Shown here piece by piece: positions 33,080 to 44,478 of a DNA stretch of 64,000 nt. The position numbers and the translations under genes were made by a program. The stretch is from Pyrenula massariospora. Its lineage: Eukaryota > Ascomycota > Eurotiomycetes > Pyrenulales > Pyrenulaceae. The notes beneath the pieces are model-generated. The model made no database searches and was not told the origin of the DNA. It saw only the letters and a program-made list of their open reading frames with translations. Numbering within the stretch: position 1 is the first letter of the stretch; the number at the start of each line of letters is the position of its first letter. The DNA lies in contig JAGFMI010000025.1 of the NCBI GenBank assembly GCA_021030905.1, forward strand, positions 248,001-312,000. The letters run 5' to 3'.

Positions 33080-33796
33080 GGTTTGTAGGGTCGTGGGGTG
33101 GAGGGGAGGAATGGAGTATGAAGATTAACGCTGGAGGAGTGGGATGGCGAGGTAAGGAGGTGCTGTAGGCGAGGGTTGGATTGCGAAAACTTTCTTGAAC
33201 GATAAGACAAGACGTGACTTCCTCTGGCTAGATTGAAGTAGGAAAAGGAGGAGAGACGGAATAATATATTTTGATATCAATGAACTGTGCGAGCAGGCTA
33301 AATAGCAGCTGTTTTAAATGTTTCCCGCACCTTTAGCTTTTAAGTAGTAATAATATTACCTGCTCGTGGATAGAACCCCCAGCGCAGGAAGCCGGATAGG
33401 GCGACAACCGAGCCTTTCAGCAAGCTTACCTCGATGAGATCGATGTGACAGCCTGCAAAGCTTTATATGAAAAGACTACGAAATACTCAAGGGGTTCATG
33501 AGTCACAGAATACGAGACCGATGCGAGAGATCGAGGGCTAACTTAGCATTTCTGATCGCAGAGCAAAAGTTCTCGGGATATGTGAGCTAACCCTGAAACG
33601 GAATAGCCTGGCTGTGCAGGCCAGAGCTTCGGGGCCAGCATCATCGAGTTGAGTTGGTCTACCTGTCGTGCCTGTCCAGCTGGCCACCCTCAATCCTATC
33701 AACGATCACTTTCCTTTCCACATTTCCTTACCTTGAAGTTTTTCCTTTCCACCTTCTCGGCCTGGGCGGCCCTTTTGATATCAGCCGCTTCCCACC
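33080..33796. promoter_or_regulatory. Divergent promoter between MOSC and VPH1 genes
   Basis: About 720 bp between divergent start codons. The VPH1-proximal 100 bp is pyrimidine-rich (runs such as TTTCCTTTCC), typical of fungal core promoters and leaders. No specific binding site is claimed. Confidence 0.45.
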
Positions 33797-36474
33797 ATGG
33801 CCGAAAAGGACACTCTCTTCCGGTCATCTTCGATGTCCTTGACACAACTCTACATCTCCAACGAAATCGGCCGCGAGGTCGTGTCCGCACTCGGCGAGCT
33901 CGGCATTGTGCAGTTCCGCGATCTGAATTCAGAGGTTACTGCCTTCCAGCGTACCTTTACTAAGGAGATCCGCCGCCTAGACAATGTTGAGAGACAGCTC
34001 AACTATTTCCGGGCACAGATGGACAAGGCGGGGATACCGATGAGATCGAGTTACGAGTTCCAGAATGTACTTGCTGCACCAAGTGCCGGGGAGATTGATG
34101 AACTGGCCGAAAGGAGTGAGAGCCTGGAAGGAAGGGTTGCCGGGTTGAACGATAATTATGAGAATCTGAAAAAGAGGGAGGTCGAGCTGACGGAGTGGAG
34201 GTGGGTGTTGAGGGAAGCTGGAGGATTCTTTGACAGAGTAAGTATCGTTCAGTGTTGTGATAGATGTGGCTGATGGAATTTGCAGGCTCACGGCCACACT
34301 GAAGATATTCGCCAATCTGTCGATGATGATGACGCCCCTTTACTTCGAGACGTCGAACAGGAGAGTGGCCGAGCAAACGGTGAAACTCAAGGCCAGCAAT
34401 CTTTTGCTGTTATGAACATCGGATTTGTTGCTGGCGTCATTCCCAGAGAGCGTTTAGCTGCCTTTGAACGCATCCTCTGGCGAACGTTGCGCGGAAACCT
34501 ATACATGAACCAGTCCGAGATCCCAGAAGCAATTGTCAATCCAGAAAATAACGAGGAGACGCACAAGAACGTCTTCGTCATCTTCGCTCACGGCAAGGAG
34601 ATCATTGCCAAGATTCGAAAGATTTCGGAATCGTTGGGTGCCGATCTGTATAACGTTGATGAAAACAGTGACCTTCGGCGGGATCAGATACACGAGGTTA
34701 ATACTCGATTAGGTGATCTCAGCAGCGTGCTACGAAACACCAAGAACACACTTGACGCCGAGCTCACTCAGATCGCAAGATCATTGGCTGCCTGGTTAAT
34801 CGTTATCAAGAAGGAGAAGGCAGTATATTCAGCACTCAATATGTGTTCATACGACCAAGCTAGGAAGACCTTGATTGCTGAGGCATGGTGTCCTACCAAC
34901 TCCTTGCCGCTGATCAAATCAACCCTGCAAGATGTCAATGACCGCGCAGGGCTCTCTGTCCCAACTATTGTCAACCAGATCAAGACCAACAAGACACCTC
35001 CAACATATGTCAAGACCAACAAATTTACCGAAGGCTTTCAGACAATTATCAACGCTTATGGTACTGCCAAATATCAAGAAGTCAATCCTGGATTACCGAC
35101 TATTGTTACCTTTCCATTTCTTTTTGCGGTTATGTTTGGCGACTTTGGCCACGGAACTCTCATGGCGCTCGCTGCCCTGGCCATGATATATTGGGAGAAG
35201 CCACTCCAGCGAAGCAAGCAAGATGAGCTCTTCTCAATGGCCTTCTTCGGCCGATACATCATGTTGATGATGGGCGTATTCTCCATGTACACTGGACTCA
35301 TTTACAACGACGTTTTCTCGAAGGCATTTTCGCTTTTTGACTCTCAATGGGAATGGCCATCAAATTTCAAAGAAGGGGAAATGATCACGGCCCATCTGAA
35401 AAGTAGCTACAGGTATCCGTTTGGCATTGACTGGCGATGGCACAGTTCAGAAAATGATCTCCTCTTCTCTAACAGCTACAAGATGAAACTGTCAATTATC
35501 ATGGGTTGGGTTCACATGACATATTCTCTCTGCCTGTCATACATAAACGCCCGATACTTCAAGAGTCCCATTGATATCTGGGGCAATTTCGTTCCCGGAA
35601 TGATATTTTTCCAGTCAATCTTCGGCTATCTGGTTTTCTGCATCCTGTACAAATGGAGCATCGATTGGTTCGCCATTGGCCAGAACCCGCCGGGGCTGCT
35701 CAACATGCTGATATATATGTTCCTCCAACCAGGTAACGTTGACCCAGCTGAGCAGCTCTACTCGGGCCAGGCGACGGTGCAAGTTATATTACTACTTCTT
35801 GCCGTGGTTTGCGTACCGATTTTACTCTTGTTAAAGCCACTGTACCTTCGATGGGAGCACAACCGAGCCAGAGCAAAGGGATACAGGGGCATTGGCGAGA
35901 CTCACCAAATCACCCACGCTCTTGATGATGACGACGCGCCAAATGGAGGAGTGAACGGGGGCCGAGATAGCATGGCTAGCGATGGCGATGAAGGTGCTAT
36001 GTTGACGGAAAACATTGGTGACGAGGAGCATGAGGAGTTCGAATTTTCTGAAGTGATGATCCACCAGACTATCCGTGAGTGACCGCTGTCCCTAAATCTT
36101 GACTGGCCAAGTTACTGACTTACACAGATACTATCGAGTTCTGCCTTAACTGCGTCTCTCACACAGCCTCGTACCTCCGTCTTTGGGCCCTCTCGCTCGC
36201 CCATCAACAGCTCTCTGTCGTACTCTGGAACATGACCCTGGGCAATGCATTTGCTGAGACCGGCGTGGTGGCAGTGATCATGATCGTTGTGACGTTCTTC
36301 ATGTGGTTTTTCCTGACCATTGCAATTCTGTGCGTGATGGAGGGGACAAGCGCTATGCTGCATAGTTTGAGGTTACATTGGGTCGAGGCTATGAGCAAGC
36401 ATTTTGTTGGAGAGGGGGTGACGTTTGAGCCGTTTTCGTTCAAGTTGCTTTTGGAGGAGGATCCTGTGGACTAG
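33797..36474 (+). CDS. VPH1: V-type proton ATPase subunit a (vacuolar isoform)
   Basis: Exons are 33797-34237, 34286-36074 and 36128-36474, giving 2577 nt and 858 aa. The N-terminal cytosolic half starts [13 protein letters not shown] and contains [25 protein letters not shown] and the coiled-coil arms. The C-terminal half has the membrane helices, with [27 protein letters not shown] and, across the last intron, [18 protein letters not shown]761 in that last motif corresponds to yeast Vph1 R735, essential for proton transfer with the c-ring. The protein is the stator of the V0 sector acidifying vacuoles. With one long isoform in view, Golgi versus vacuole assignment (STV1 vs VPH1) is by convention; many filamentous fungi have a single gene. 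Confidence 0.95.
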
Positions 36475-36966
36475 AGAGTCAGGTTCTCAGGCTAAAGTCT
36501 TGAAGGTAGTTTGTAGAATCTTAGTGTAAGAAAGATGTTGCTACATGGTTTGATTACTTTCAAAACTCGCTGTTGGCTATCTGACTAGCACATCCCGCCT
36601 CTTTCACGCATAGCCTTCCTATTTTTGTTAACTCATCGCTCGATCATGATCTACCCTACGCACCTGGCCCAGACTCTAACACAAAGTCACTGCTCTAATA
36701 TCAGATTGGGAGGCTATACCTCGACAGAAACCCTTCTCAAAAAGGTCTGGGTTATACAACAGCAGCCCGAAGAATCTCCGGACTAGAGTGGGCTTGGGTG
36801 CGGAGAAAAAAGTTGACCATCCCCGCTGCGGCCAAAGCTTTAGAGAGCTTTCGCGAAGCTTCATGTAATATCCTTTATCCAGCGTACGCACTTTGTAGCT
36901 TACAGTGCGATCTCAAGGCGGCGCTCGTTAATTTTTATCATGACGGACTAAGACATCCTTCGTGAC
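36475..36966. promoter_or_regulatory. VPH1 3' flank and HSP78 promoter
   Basis: About 490 bp. The left part follows the VPH1 stop codon. The right part is the promoter of HSP78 and contains a three-unit heat-shock element, annotated separately. No gene is present. Confidence 0.55.
36849..36863 (+). promoter_or_regulatory. Heat-shock element (three inverted nTTCn/nGAAn units)
   Basis: The 15 bases tTTCg-cGAAg-cTTCa are three perfectly alternating HSF pentamers, ending 103 bp before the HSP78 ATG. This is the consensus binding site of trimeric heat-shock factor, and its position upstream of a chaperone gene makes it very likely functional. Confidence 0.75.
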
Positions 36967-39339
36967 ATGGCAATGCGCGCTGCCTTGACGGCTTCGCGGC
37001 CGCGCTCTGTACAGTTTCGTACCTCGAGCTCCCCTTTAAGATCAGTATGCATGCGATCTACCTCTCCGTTACCGTCAAAACTATGCGTAAACGCTCTAAG
37101 GCATTCCCTACTCAATGGTGATGTCCGGAGCTACGCGAACGGGCGGCCACATCCTCCGGGAGGTACTCATCGCATGAACCTCGGTGGCGAACCTGAAAAG
37201 CCAGCACTGGAACAATATGGAGTTGACCTGACGGCACGGGCAAGAGATGGAAAGTTGGATCCGGTCATTGGAAGAGACGCAGAGATTCATCGAACTATTC
37301 AGATTCTTTCGCGGCGAACGAAAAATAACCCGGTCATGATCGGAGCGGCGGGGACCGGCAAGACGGCGATTTTGGAAGGGCTTGCGCAAAGGATAGTCCA
37401 AGGAGATGTCCCAGAAAGCATCAAGAACAAGAGAGTTGTTGCGCTTGATCTTGGCCAGTTGATCGCTGGTGCGAAATTTCGTGGTGACTTTGAGGAGAGG
37501 CTGAAGTCTGTGCTGAAAGAGGTGGGAGATGCTCAAGGTGGTGTAATACTTTTCATCGACGAATTACATACTTTGCTCGGATTAGGAAAAGCGGAAGGTT
37601 CAGTCGATGCCAGCAATCTGTTGAAACCGGCTTTGTCGAGAGGCGATCTCCAGTGCTGCGGTGCCACGACGCTTAACGAATACAGACAGATCGAGAAAGA
37701 TGTCGCTTTGGCAAGAAGATTTCAGCCGGTGCAGATAGGCGAACCATCAGTCCAGGACACGATCTCCATCTTACGTGGTATAAAGGAGCGCTATGAAGTC
37801 CATCATGGAGTACGAATCACCGACGGCGCTCTAGTTGCCGCCGCCACCTATAGTAATCGCTACATCACCGACCGCTTCCTACCGGACAAGGCCATCGATC
37901 TAGTGGACGAAGCTGCTTCGGCATTGCGACTACAACAAGAATCGAAGCCAGACTCGATCCAAGATCTTGATCGCCAAATCATGACAATTCAAATTGAGCT
38001 AGAATCATTACGCAAAGAGACAGATATTGCTAGCAAGGAGAGAAGAGAAAAGCTAGAGCAAACGTTGAAATCAAAACAGGATGAGGCCGGCAGGTTGACT
38101 GAAGTCTGGGATCGCGAGCGCGCAGAAATCGAGGCCATCAAAAAGACAAAGGAGGAGCTTGAAAAGGCAAAACTGGACCTCGAACAAGCGCGACGAGAAG
38201 GTAATTTCGGCCGCGCCGGAGAGCTTCAATATGCCACCATCCCTAAGCTTGAGGAAAAGCTTCCTAAAGAAGGTGCTGAGACCTCACCCTCGTCTAACGG
38301 CGAAACCCTGATCCACGATTCTGTTACCAGCGATGACATTGCTAACGTTGTCTCTCGAACGACCGGCATCCCTGTCACTAAGCTCATGGCTGGCGAAGTT
38401 GAGAAGCTTGTACGCATGGAAGATACTCTCCGACAATCCGTTCGTGGTCAAGACGAAGCGCTCTCTGCCGTCGCCAACGCTGTACGGATGCAGCGCGCTG
38501 GCCTCAATGGCGAAAATCGTCCTCTAGGCTCTTTCATGTTCCTCGGCCCGACGGGTGTCGGTAAGACAGAGCTCTGCAAGCAGATCGCCAATTTCCTATT
38601 CTCTACCGAGTCTGCTGTCCTTCGCTTCGACATGTCCGAGTTTCAAGAGAAGTTCACTATCAGCCGACTTATTGGTGCAACAGCAGGATACGTCGGCTAT
38701 GAAGATGCCGGACAGCTCACTGAGGCTGTAAGACGGAAACCTTACGCCGTGCTTTTATTTGATGAGTTTGAAAAGGCCCACCGCGACATATCAGCCCTGC
38801 TGCTCCAGGTCCTAGACGAAGGTTTCTTGACAGATGCCCAAGGGCACAAAGTCGATTTCCGAAACACGCTGATCGTGCTCACATCTAACCTCGGCGCGGA
38901 CATTCTCGTCAACGGCGGCGTCGACCCTGCAACGCCCAACACTGACACCGATACCCCTCTAACCCAGGCGACCAAGTCCGCCGTCCTCCAAACCGTCCAA
39001 GCCAGCTACCCGCCCGAATTCCTCAACCGCATCGACGAGTTCATCGTCTTCAACAAGCTCTCCCGCTCCGCCCTGCGCGACATCGTCGACATCCGTCTGA
39101 AAGAACTGCAGTCGCGGCTCGATGACCGGCGCATAACGTTGCAGGTCGATCAAGACGTGAAAGAGTGGCTCTGCGAGAAGGGGTACGATCCGCGGTATGG
39201 CGCTCGGCCGCTGAACCGGCTGATTGCGAAGGAGTTGGGGAATCGGCTTGCGGATGGGATTATTCGGGGGCGGTTGAGGGTGGGCGGGACGGCGAGGGTG
39301 AAGAGGGAGGGGGAGGGGGTTGATGTGGAGGTTGTTTGA
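36967..39339 (+). CDS. HSP78: Mitochondrial Hsp100/ClpB-type disaggregase (HSP78)
   Basis: A single 790-codon frame. The first 60 residues are rich in Arg and Ser with almost no acidic residues, a mitochondrial presequence. Two AAA+ modules follow: the first Walker A is GAAGTGKT at 126-133 with Walker B ILFIDELH; the second is GPTGVGKT at 527-534 with Walker [13 protein letters not shown] coiled-coil M-domain with long Glu/Lys/Gln runs lies between (about 330-430). No ClpB N-domain is present, as is usual for Hsp78. The protein refolds aggregated proteins in the matrix together with mitochondrial Hsp70. A consensus heat-shock element lies 103 bp upstream. Base composition turns C-rich then G-rich over the last 450 nt. 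Confidence 0.95.
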   Translation: MAMRAALTASRPRSVQFRTSSSPLRSVCMRSTSPLPSKLCVNALRHSLLNGDVRSYANGRPHPPGGTHRMNLGGEPEKPALEQYGVDLTARARDGKLDPVIGRDAEIHRTIQILSRRTKNNPVMIGAAGTGKTAILEGLAQRIVQGDVPESIKNKRVVALDLGQLIAGAKFRGDFEERLKSVLKEVGDAQGGVILFIDELHTLLGLGKAEGSVDASNLLKPALSRGDLQCCGATTLNEYRQIEKDVALARRFQPVQIGEPSVQDTISILRGIKERYEVHHGVRITDGALVAAATYSNRYITDRFLPDKAIDLVDEAASALRLQQESKPDSIQDLDRQIMTIQIELESLRKETDIASKERREKLEQTLKSKQDEAGRLTEVWDRERAEIEAIKKTKEELEKAKLDLEQARREGNFGRAGELQYATIPKLEEKLPKEGAETSPSSNGETLIHDSVTSDDIANVVSRTTGIPVTKLMAGEVEKLVRMEDTLRQSVRGQDEALSAVANAVRMQRAGLNGENRPLGSFMFLGPTGVGKTELCKQIANFLFSTESAVLRFDMSEFQEKFTISRLIGATAGYVGYEDAGQLTEAVRRKPYAVLLFDEFEKAHRDISALLLQVLDEGFLTDAQGHKVDFRNTLIVLTSNLGADILVNGGVDPATPNTDTDTPLTQATKSAVLQTVQASYPPEFLNRIDEFIVFNKLSRSALRDIVDIRLKELQSRLDDRRITLQVDQDVKEWLCEKGYDPRYGARPLNRLIAKELGNRLADGIIRGRLRVGGTARVKREGEGVDVEVV

Positions 39340-40702
39340 AGGGGACTTGTCTTGTTTGGGTAGGGGGATGGATTTGTATGCATGGCGATGGGTTGGGTTG
39401 GGTTTGTGAGTGCATAGCGATTGGCGTTTTGGAGATGGATGATGGGAATTATGTGATAGGCTGGGAAAAGCGGCACTCATCTCTACGAAACGGCGTACTC
39501 AACTCTGAGATGGGCGGGGATCTCTACTCCGAAATCGATCTATGGACACATGACAAGGGGAACAGGGAAATGGCTGAATGTAATATATGAAATGACCATG
39601 TGTGTCAATACCAAATCTCACCATACGATAAAATCAATCCCAAGCTTTACTACAACACTTCCATCATAGATGTTCTATGGTGGAGGTTAAGTCCTTTGCG
39701 CCTAGACGACTCTGGACGCGAAGTCCGGATAGGAAGTGGGAAAGGTTAAGAGTCTTAAAGTAATGTAGAACAGAACAAATTCTATTACGAAGCGTATTTT
39801 ATCAAAATTTAAAATCTTGTCATTTCGAATTATTTGCTATTGCATTTGATCGCCTTTATGGCTGATTAATCCCAATCCCTACCTTTCGTTATGCCGACAT
39901 ATCCTTGATTTTCCGACCTCCAGCGAGAGCCAGGCCCAACCCACTTTCTAGAGTACGTGTCTCCTTTATCATTTCATATTCAGCATCGCGTCAAACAATA
40001 ATCCCAGACGCCTGCCCTCGAATAGCTGATAAGCGCCGCTGTTTGGTTCCTTCTAACGCCGTACTTATGCTTGCTTGTTTTGCCGACTGGCTGGTATCTT
40101 GGATCAGATTTTTGAAAATAAATGAAAGAATGTAGGAAAGGAATAATGCAGATGATTATTTTGACTAAGGCTGAAGGATTTTGGTGATTGTGTTGAGAGG
40201 TAAGGAAGTTGGTACGTCGGGAAAGTGACCCAGGTGAGAATTCGTGCGCGCATTTCAGTCTGGACATGTTTTGCAGGTGTTTTCTGCGTTGTGTAGAGGT
40301 TCGGTTCATTCGAAAGAGCTTTTAGCTACTAAGAAGCATTGCCAGGATGGGTTCACGTGGTCGTCCTCGTCGGTGCGTGTGTGATAGCATAGCGTAGGGG
40401 CGCAAAACCTAGAATGCTATTTGTTATCGAGGAATTTGCGGCTATCGCTATTGGCTGTTGTCGATCACACCTCGCGCATTTCGTGCTTTAGGCTTTTTCA
40501 GTAGGTGCCGGAAGAGCTCACGGAGCTGGAAATGACGGTGATGCTTCCCGGCGAGACCTGTGACTTTCTTTGTTGGATCTGCTGATGCTACGCAGCCTGA
40601 TATCGGAGTCAATAGGGAACAGCCGGTAGCGTCCACGCGATAGTGCAAGCCGGTGAAAGGCGTTGTACTTTAAGCTCTTGATTTATGCATCCGGGTGAGT
40701 AC
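39340..40702. other. Intergenic stretch, no supported gene
   Basis: About 1.36 kb between HSP78 and the 3' end of the aspartic-protease-like gene (convergent). The first 80 bp are strongly G-rich, continuing the skew of the HSP78 3' end; the middle is AT-rich. Only short frames are present. Confidence 0.5.
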
Positions 40703-42858
40703 TCATATCCATCCGGGCAGCTGCGTCGAGCTTGGCTCTCTGATCGTCCCTACCATTGGCTTGGGAGGTGGCTTAGGAGGTGGAGGCTCTGTCTGAGATT
40801 GAACCTTGAGCCTTTCTATTGATCTTCTTTTCGATTTTCGCTTCTCAAATGGACTCTTAGGGCGAGGTGTTTGCGGTGTCCGAGGAGTCTCCTCCAGACT
40901 AATTTTCTCTATCGAGCTTCTTTTTGGTCTCTGTTTCTCTAAGACGCCTGACTTCGATTTGCGCACTGGCTTCGTAATGCCTTGCCTGAAGTTTGCGAAC
41001 GATTTGACTTTTCGGACTACTTTCTCTTCCTCTGGAGCTTCCGTAACTGGTACCTTCACGTCCGGATTGATGACGGGACTGATCTCAAGCGTGTCCGACG
41101 GATTGGACCCTTTCTTCTTACGGACAGCCTCGCTTGTGTCATCCAGCTCAGGCCAGTAGCCTTCACTACCTGGAAGCTCATGCACGAAATTGGAAATCAT
41201 CATCACTTCTTCGGGTCGATGAGGCAACTCCTTTGCGGCAATTTCACTTTCGAGCTCAGGGCATTCCCTTTCCAGTTTTAGCTTCATTTCCTGACCGCCT
41301 CGGTATCCTGGCTGGAGTTCTGCAGCAACCTTTTCGTGCTTTTCGCCAAGCTCCCGGGCGCCTCGAGCGTGACCTGTAAGACGGTCACCTTCAAGTTCAG
41401 GAGGCTGCTCCCCTGAGGCAGCTGCAGCCAATCGTCTTCGTTTTCGACGACGGAAAAGAAGACAAATTGTGATGACGCTGATGAGGATGAGGACAACAGC
41501 GATACCGGCTGCAATGCCAGCGATGACGGGGACGCCCAGCTTATGTGACGATGATTTATCGTCCCAAGCAGAGGTAATTGTCTTGATGTCTTCAGAAACG
41601 TTGTCTCTGAATATTGTCTGAGAGAGCGAAAATGTTGCCCGTTCCCAGTCAACGACGAGGTAAGATTCCTGTAAAAAAGCCCTACCAAGCGTGTATTGAG
41701 TTGAATTTGCCGCTCGTTGGAGGGGAAAATATCGTGTCGTGTTCTGAGCTGGCGGAGATGGCATGGTCAAATCGAAGCTAGCATATGGCAGCGATATTGG
41801 CACTGTTTCCCCTCCATTGAGCCCATTGCCCAAAGTGAAAGTCACCTTTGGATTCAGTGTCGTTAGATTCTGGTGTAACGCATCGTCTACCGCATACATT
41901 GAACTTGTCGCATTCCATACGAGACCAAATGCCTTTTCGAATTCTTGGCAAGCATCGAGAGGTAGATAGAAATCCGGTACTCCGGTATCGACCAAGGCCA
42001 GTATTGAAGTGGGAAGCAGATCGCTACCGGTGCTTGAGCTGGATGACCACTTAATGCTCTGGACTGCTACCACTAATTGGCGACTGGCGTCTTCCGCGAA
42101 TGTAAATTGGATTGGATTCGGGGTGAACAAAGACTGGTCATATCCGCCAAGCACAAGACTGCCAAACACTCCTTTGAGCTGGTATTTAGCTCCCGCCGTA
42201 TAGCCAAAAGAGAGACTCGGTATGGATTTGTTGGCTTTTAAATTGCTCATAAAGCTAGGCGCCGAGTCATCAAAGGTTGTAAAATTTGTGCTCTGGGGGT
42301 TTAAGCCAAGACTACCAAGCCAGTAAGTTGAGGTGGCGACTCCTGCCACCAACTGGCCTTGTATCGTCGGTCCTGCTGTCCCTTGCAATCCGAGTCCAAC
42401 AGTATCGAAGCCAAAGATTGCCGTGCTGTCCAAACCAAGATTGGCTTCCGCGCCTAGGTTGTACAAGCCTTTGTTTCTCCATGTCTTTGAAGTAGAGTTG
42501 TCGAAAAGCCAGCCCCGGTCATTGGCGCAATCACTGCCATAGAAGGTCGGGCAGCCTTGAGGTATCACTGCCCACACTTGCTCTGACGAAGTCGCTGGTA
42601 ATACACGAATGTTTTGAGACGGTTCGCCGACGCGCAAGGCGAATGTTGACCAAGGCCCATCACCGTCCCTGTCCTGTATCAGATTTCGGGTGTCATTACT
42701 GATGGCGTAGAGATAGCTCACCAATATTGGGTTGATGGTACAACAAACGGTTGTGGGGAAGCCCCTCTTTTAGTCAGTCGCGTTTCCCTCCGTATGCTAG
42801 ATGCAAAAGAATGACTGGCAAAGAGAATCACGTATATGGCGCGCAAGGCCAATATCAT
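40703..42858 (-). CDS. Membrane-anchored aspartic-protease-like protein lacking the first catalytic Asp
   Basis: Exons are 42858-42722 and 42668-40703, giving 2103 nt and 700 aa. Exon 1 adds a signal peptide (MILALRAIYVILFASHSFA) and FVVPSTQYW; the junction then reads YWDGDGPWSTF, typical of this family. An open frame entering through the intron hides this start. The pepsin-like fold is clear, but the first active-site loop reads VLPATSSEQVW (residues 68-78) where DTGS is expected. The second is intact, LVDTG with D273. It is therefore probably a pseudo-protease. After the lectin-like ectodomain with many N-glycosylation sequons comes one transmembrane helix (about 425-450), a basic RRRKRRR stop-transfer, and a roughly 245-residue cytosolic tail rich in Ser, Pro and basic phosphosite-like motifs (RKSKS, KRRSIE). 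Confidence 0.87.
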
Positions 42859-44478
42859 TGTACCACGGCCAGCTTATTCGCAAGCGAAGGAGCCGTGATA
42901 CCACTTTCCTGCTAGCGAAAATCCGACATGAGGAAATAGCGTGGTAAATTTCTGAACCAGAGAAAGAATGCCTGTTAACAAGGAAGAATGGGACCGATAA
43001 ACCAACGGAGAGTGACGGTGCCCACGGTCCTGGCGGGGGCCAATATGACCGGAGAATGTAGGGACAAGAGGTTGGGGCAGAGCCACCGAGAGGACCGGAG
43101 GGCAAAGTCAGAAACCCTGGGGCTGTCTTGTGGTGGACACAGCGGAGAAAAGATTGAAGAGGTTCTGGCTCGCTCAGATTTGTGAACGTGCCATGTGAGA
43201 GGCACCTTGAGATCCTTCGCTTCTAGGGATCCTCGATATCAGAGATCGGTACCTGCGGTGTGTACCAGGGACTGGGAGCCTCGGACAAGGAGCAGAAGGT
43301 TTTGTGGAGACGAGCACAACAGTTCATGAAACGAGATTTTTGCATGATTGGTATACTGATTACTGGAGAGGCAAGTTCTTGCCATATTGCTGGGTTTGAC
43401 TGGGGATCGCGATGACGAACCACGCGTTCGAGGCCAGGATTGGCGGCACAGAAGAGTGGGTTCGGTAGGTCCAGGGCGTACCTTTACCAATCGCAGGGGT
43501 TTTGCGGTGTCGGTGAATTACTGATAGACACCTTAGTGGCTCTTTAGGGGAGTTTGGCCCCGAAAAAACATAGGACTTGTCAGCATGGCTGGTCGCAAGT
43601 TGAATGTTTCATCAACTTCGGGTCTATATTTGGGGGCCCGAAGTCGCGCTGCCGGCCGAATGGGGCAAAGTCGCACAATGGAAAGCTTGGACCCCGGATG
43701 TTGGTTTCGCCGATCTGATGCAGGATCCAACGCGTCTTGCTCAACACGGCTTCGTCTCTTCCCTCGACCGCTAACACTATTCAATGACTCGTCTGCTGAG
43801 GCTGAGCGGTGCAGGCGTTCATCTCCTTTGCCGCCGGTCTTTACCCGACTGGCCCAAGTTCAAGTTTAGCCTCGGTGCCTGGCAGGATCGAGTTCAGCCT
43901 TCAATGCATCCCCCACAACGACCACCGCGATAGAGCGACTTCCACATCAATGTTAATGTACTGTCAAGGACCAGCATCAGAGCACAGCCCTACATGCTTG
44001 ATTGAACTGCTCGGCCCTCCAAGAGCCGAAGGAGTGTTAAGGGAAACGGACTTGACGTTGTTTGACATCCTTCACGTCAGCTGGGAACGGCTCGATGTCT
44101 GACCTACGCGTTCCTGAACGGAAAACAGGATCGCTATGCAACCGGCAAGCACAGCGGCCATTTCCACGTGTGCTTTAGGGCTTCGGCTGAGAAGTCGGAA
44201 TAGTGTGAGCTGCCCTTCCGGCGTAGGCCTAGGATCGAGACGGTCTCCTGGTGTGGTCGTCGCTCTATTTTCGGACCCCATCTCTCGCCCCACTGCTACC
44301 ATGGAGATGACCTTCAATATATCTCGTGTTGGTGCTGTCCAGCGTTCTTTCTTTTCCTGCTGTCGTCGCGAAGAGTTTATCTAAGTCGTTCGTTGGTCTC
44401 GTTTTCGGAGGATCCTCGTTGTGATAGTTGCTGAAGCTCCCCGTTCAGCACCGAAGCGTTGACAAAATTTCTTTCGGC
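42859..44478. promoter_or_regulatory. Long divergent intergenic region between two surface-protein genes
   Basis: About 1.6 kb between divergent starts of the aspartic-protease-like gene and the repeat-bearing GPI-type gene. Short frames in several phases overlap heavily and none resembles a protein. No repeat family or RNA gene was recognised. The length suggests extensive upstream regulation, an inference only. Confidence 0.4.
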
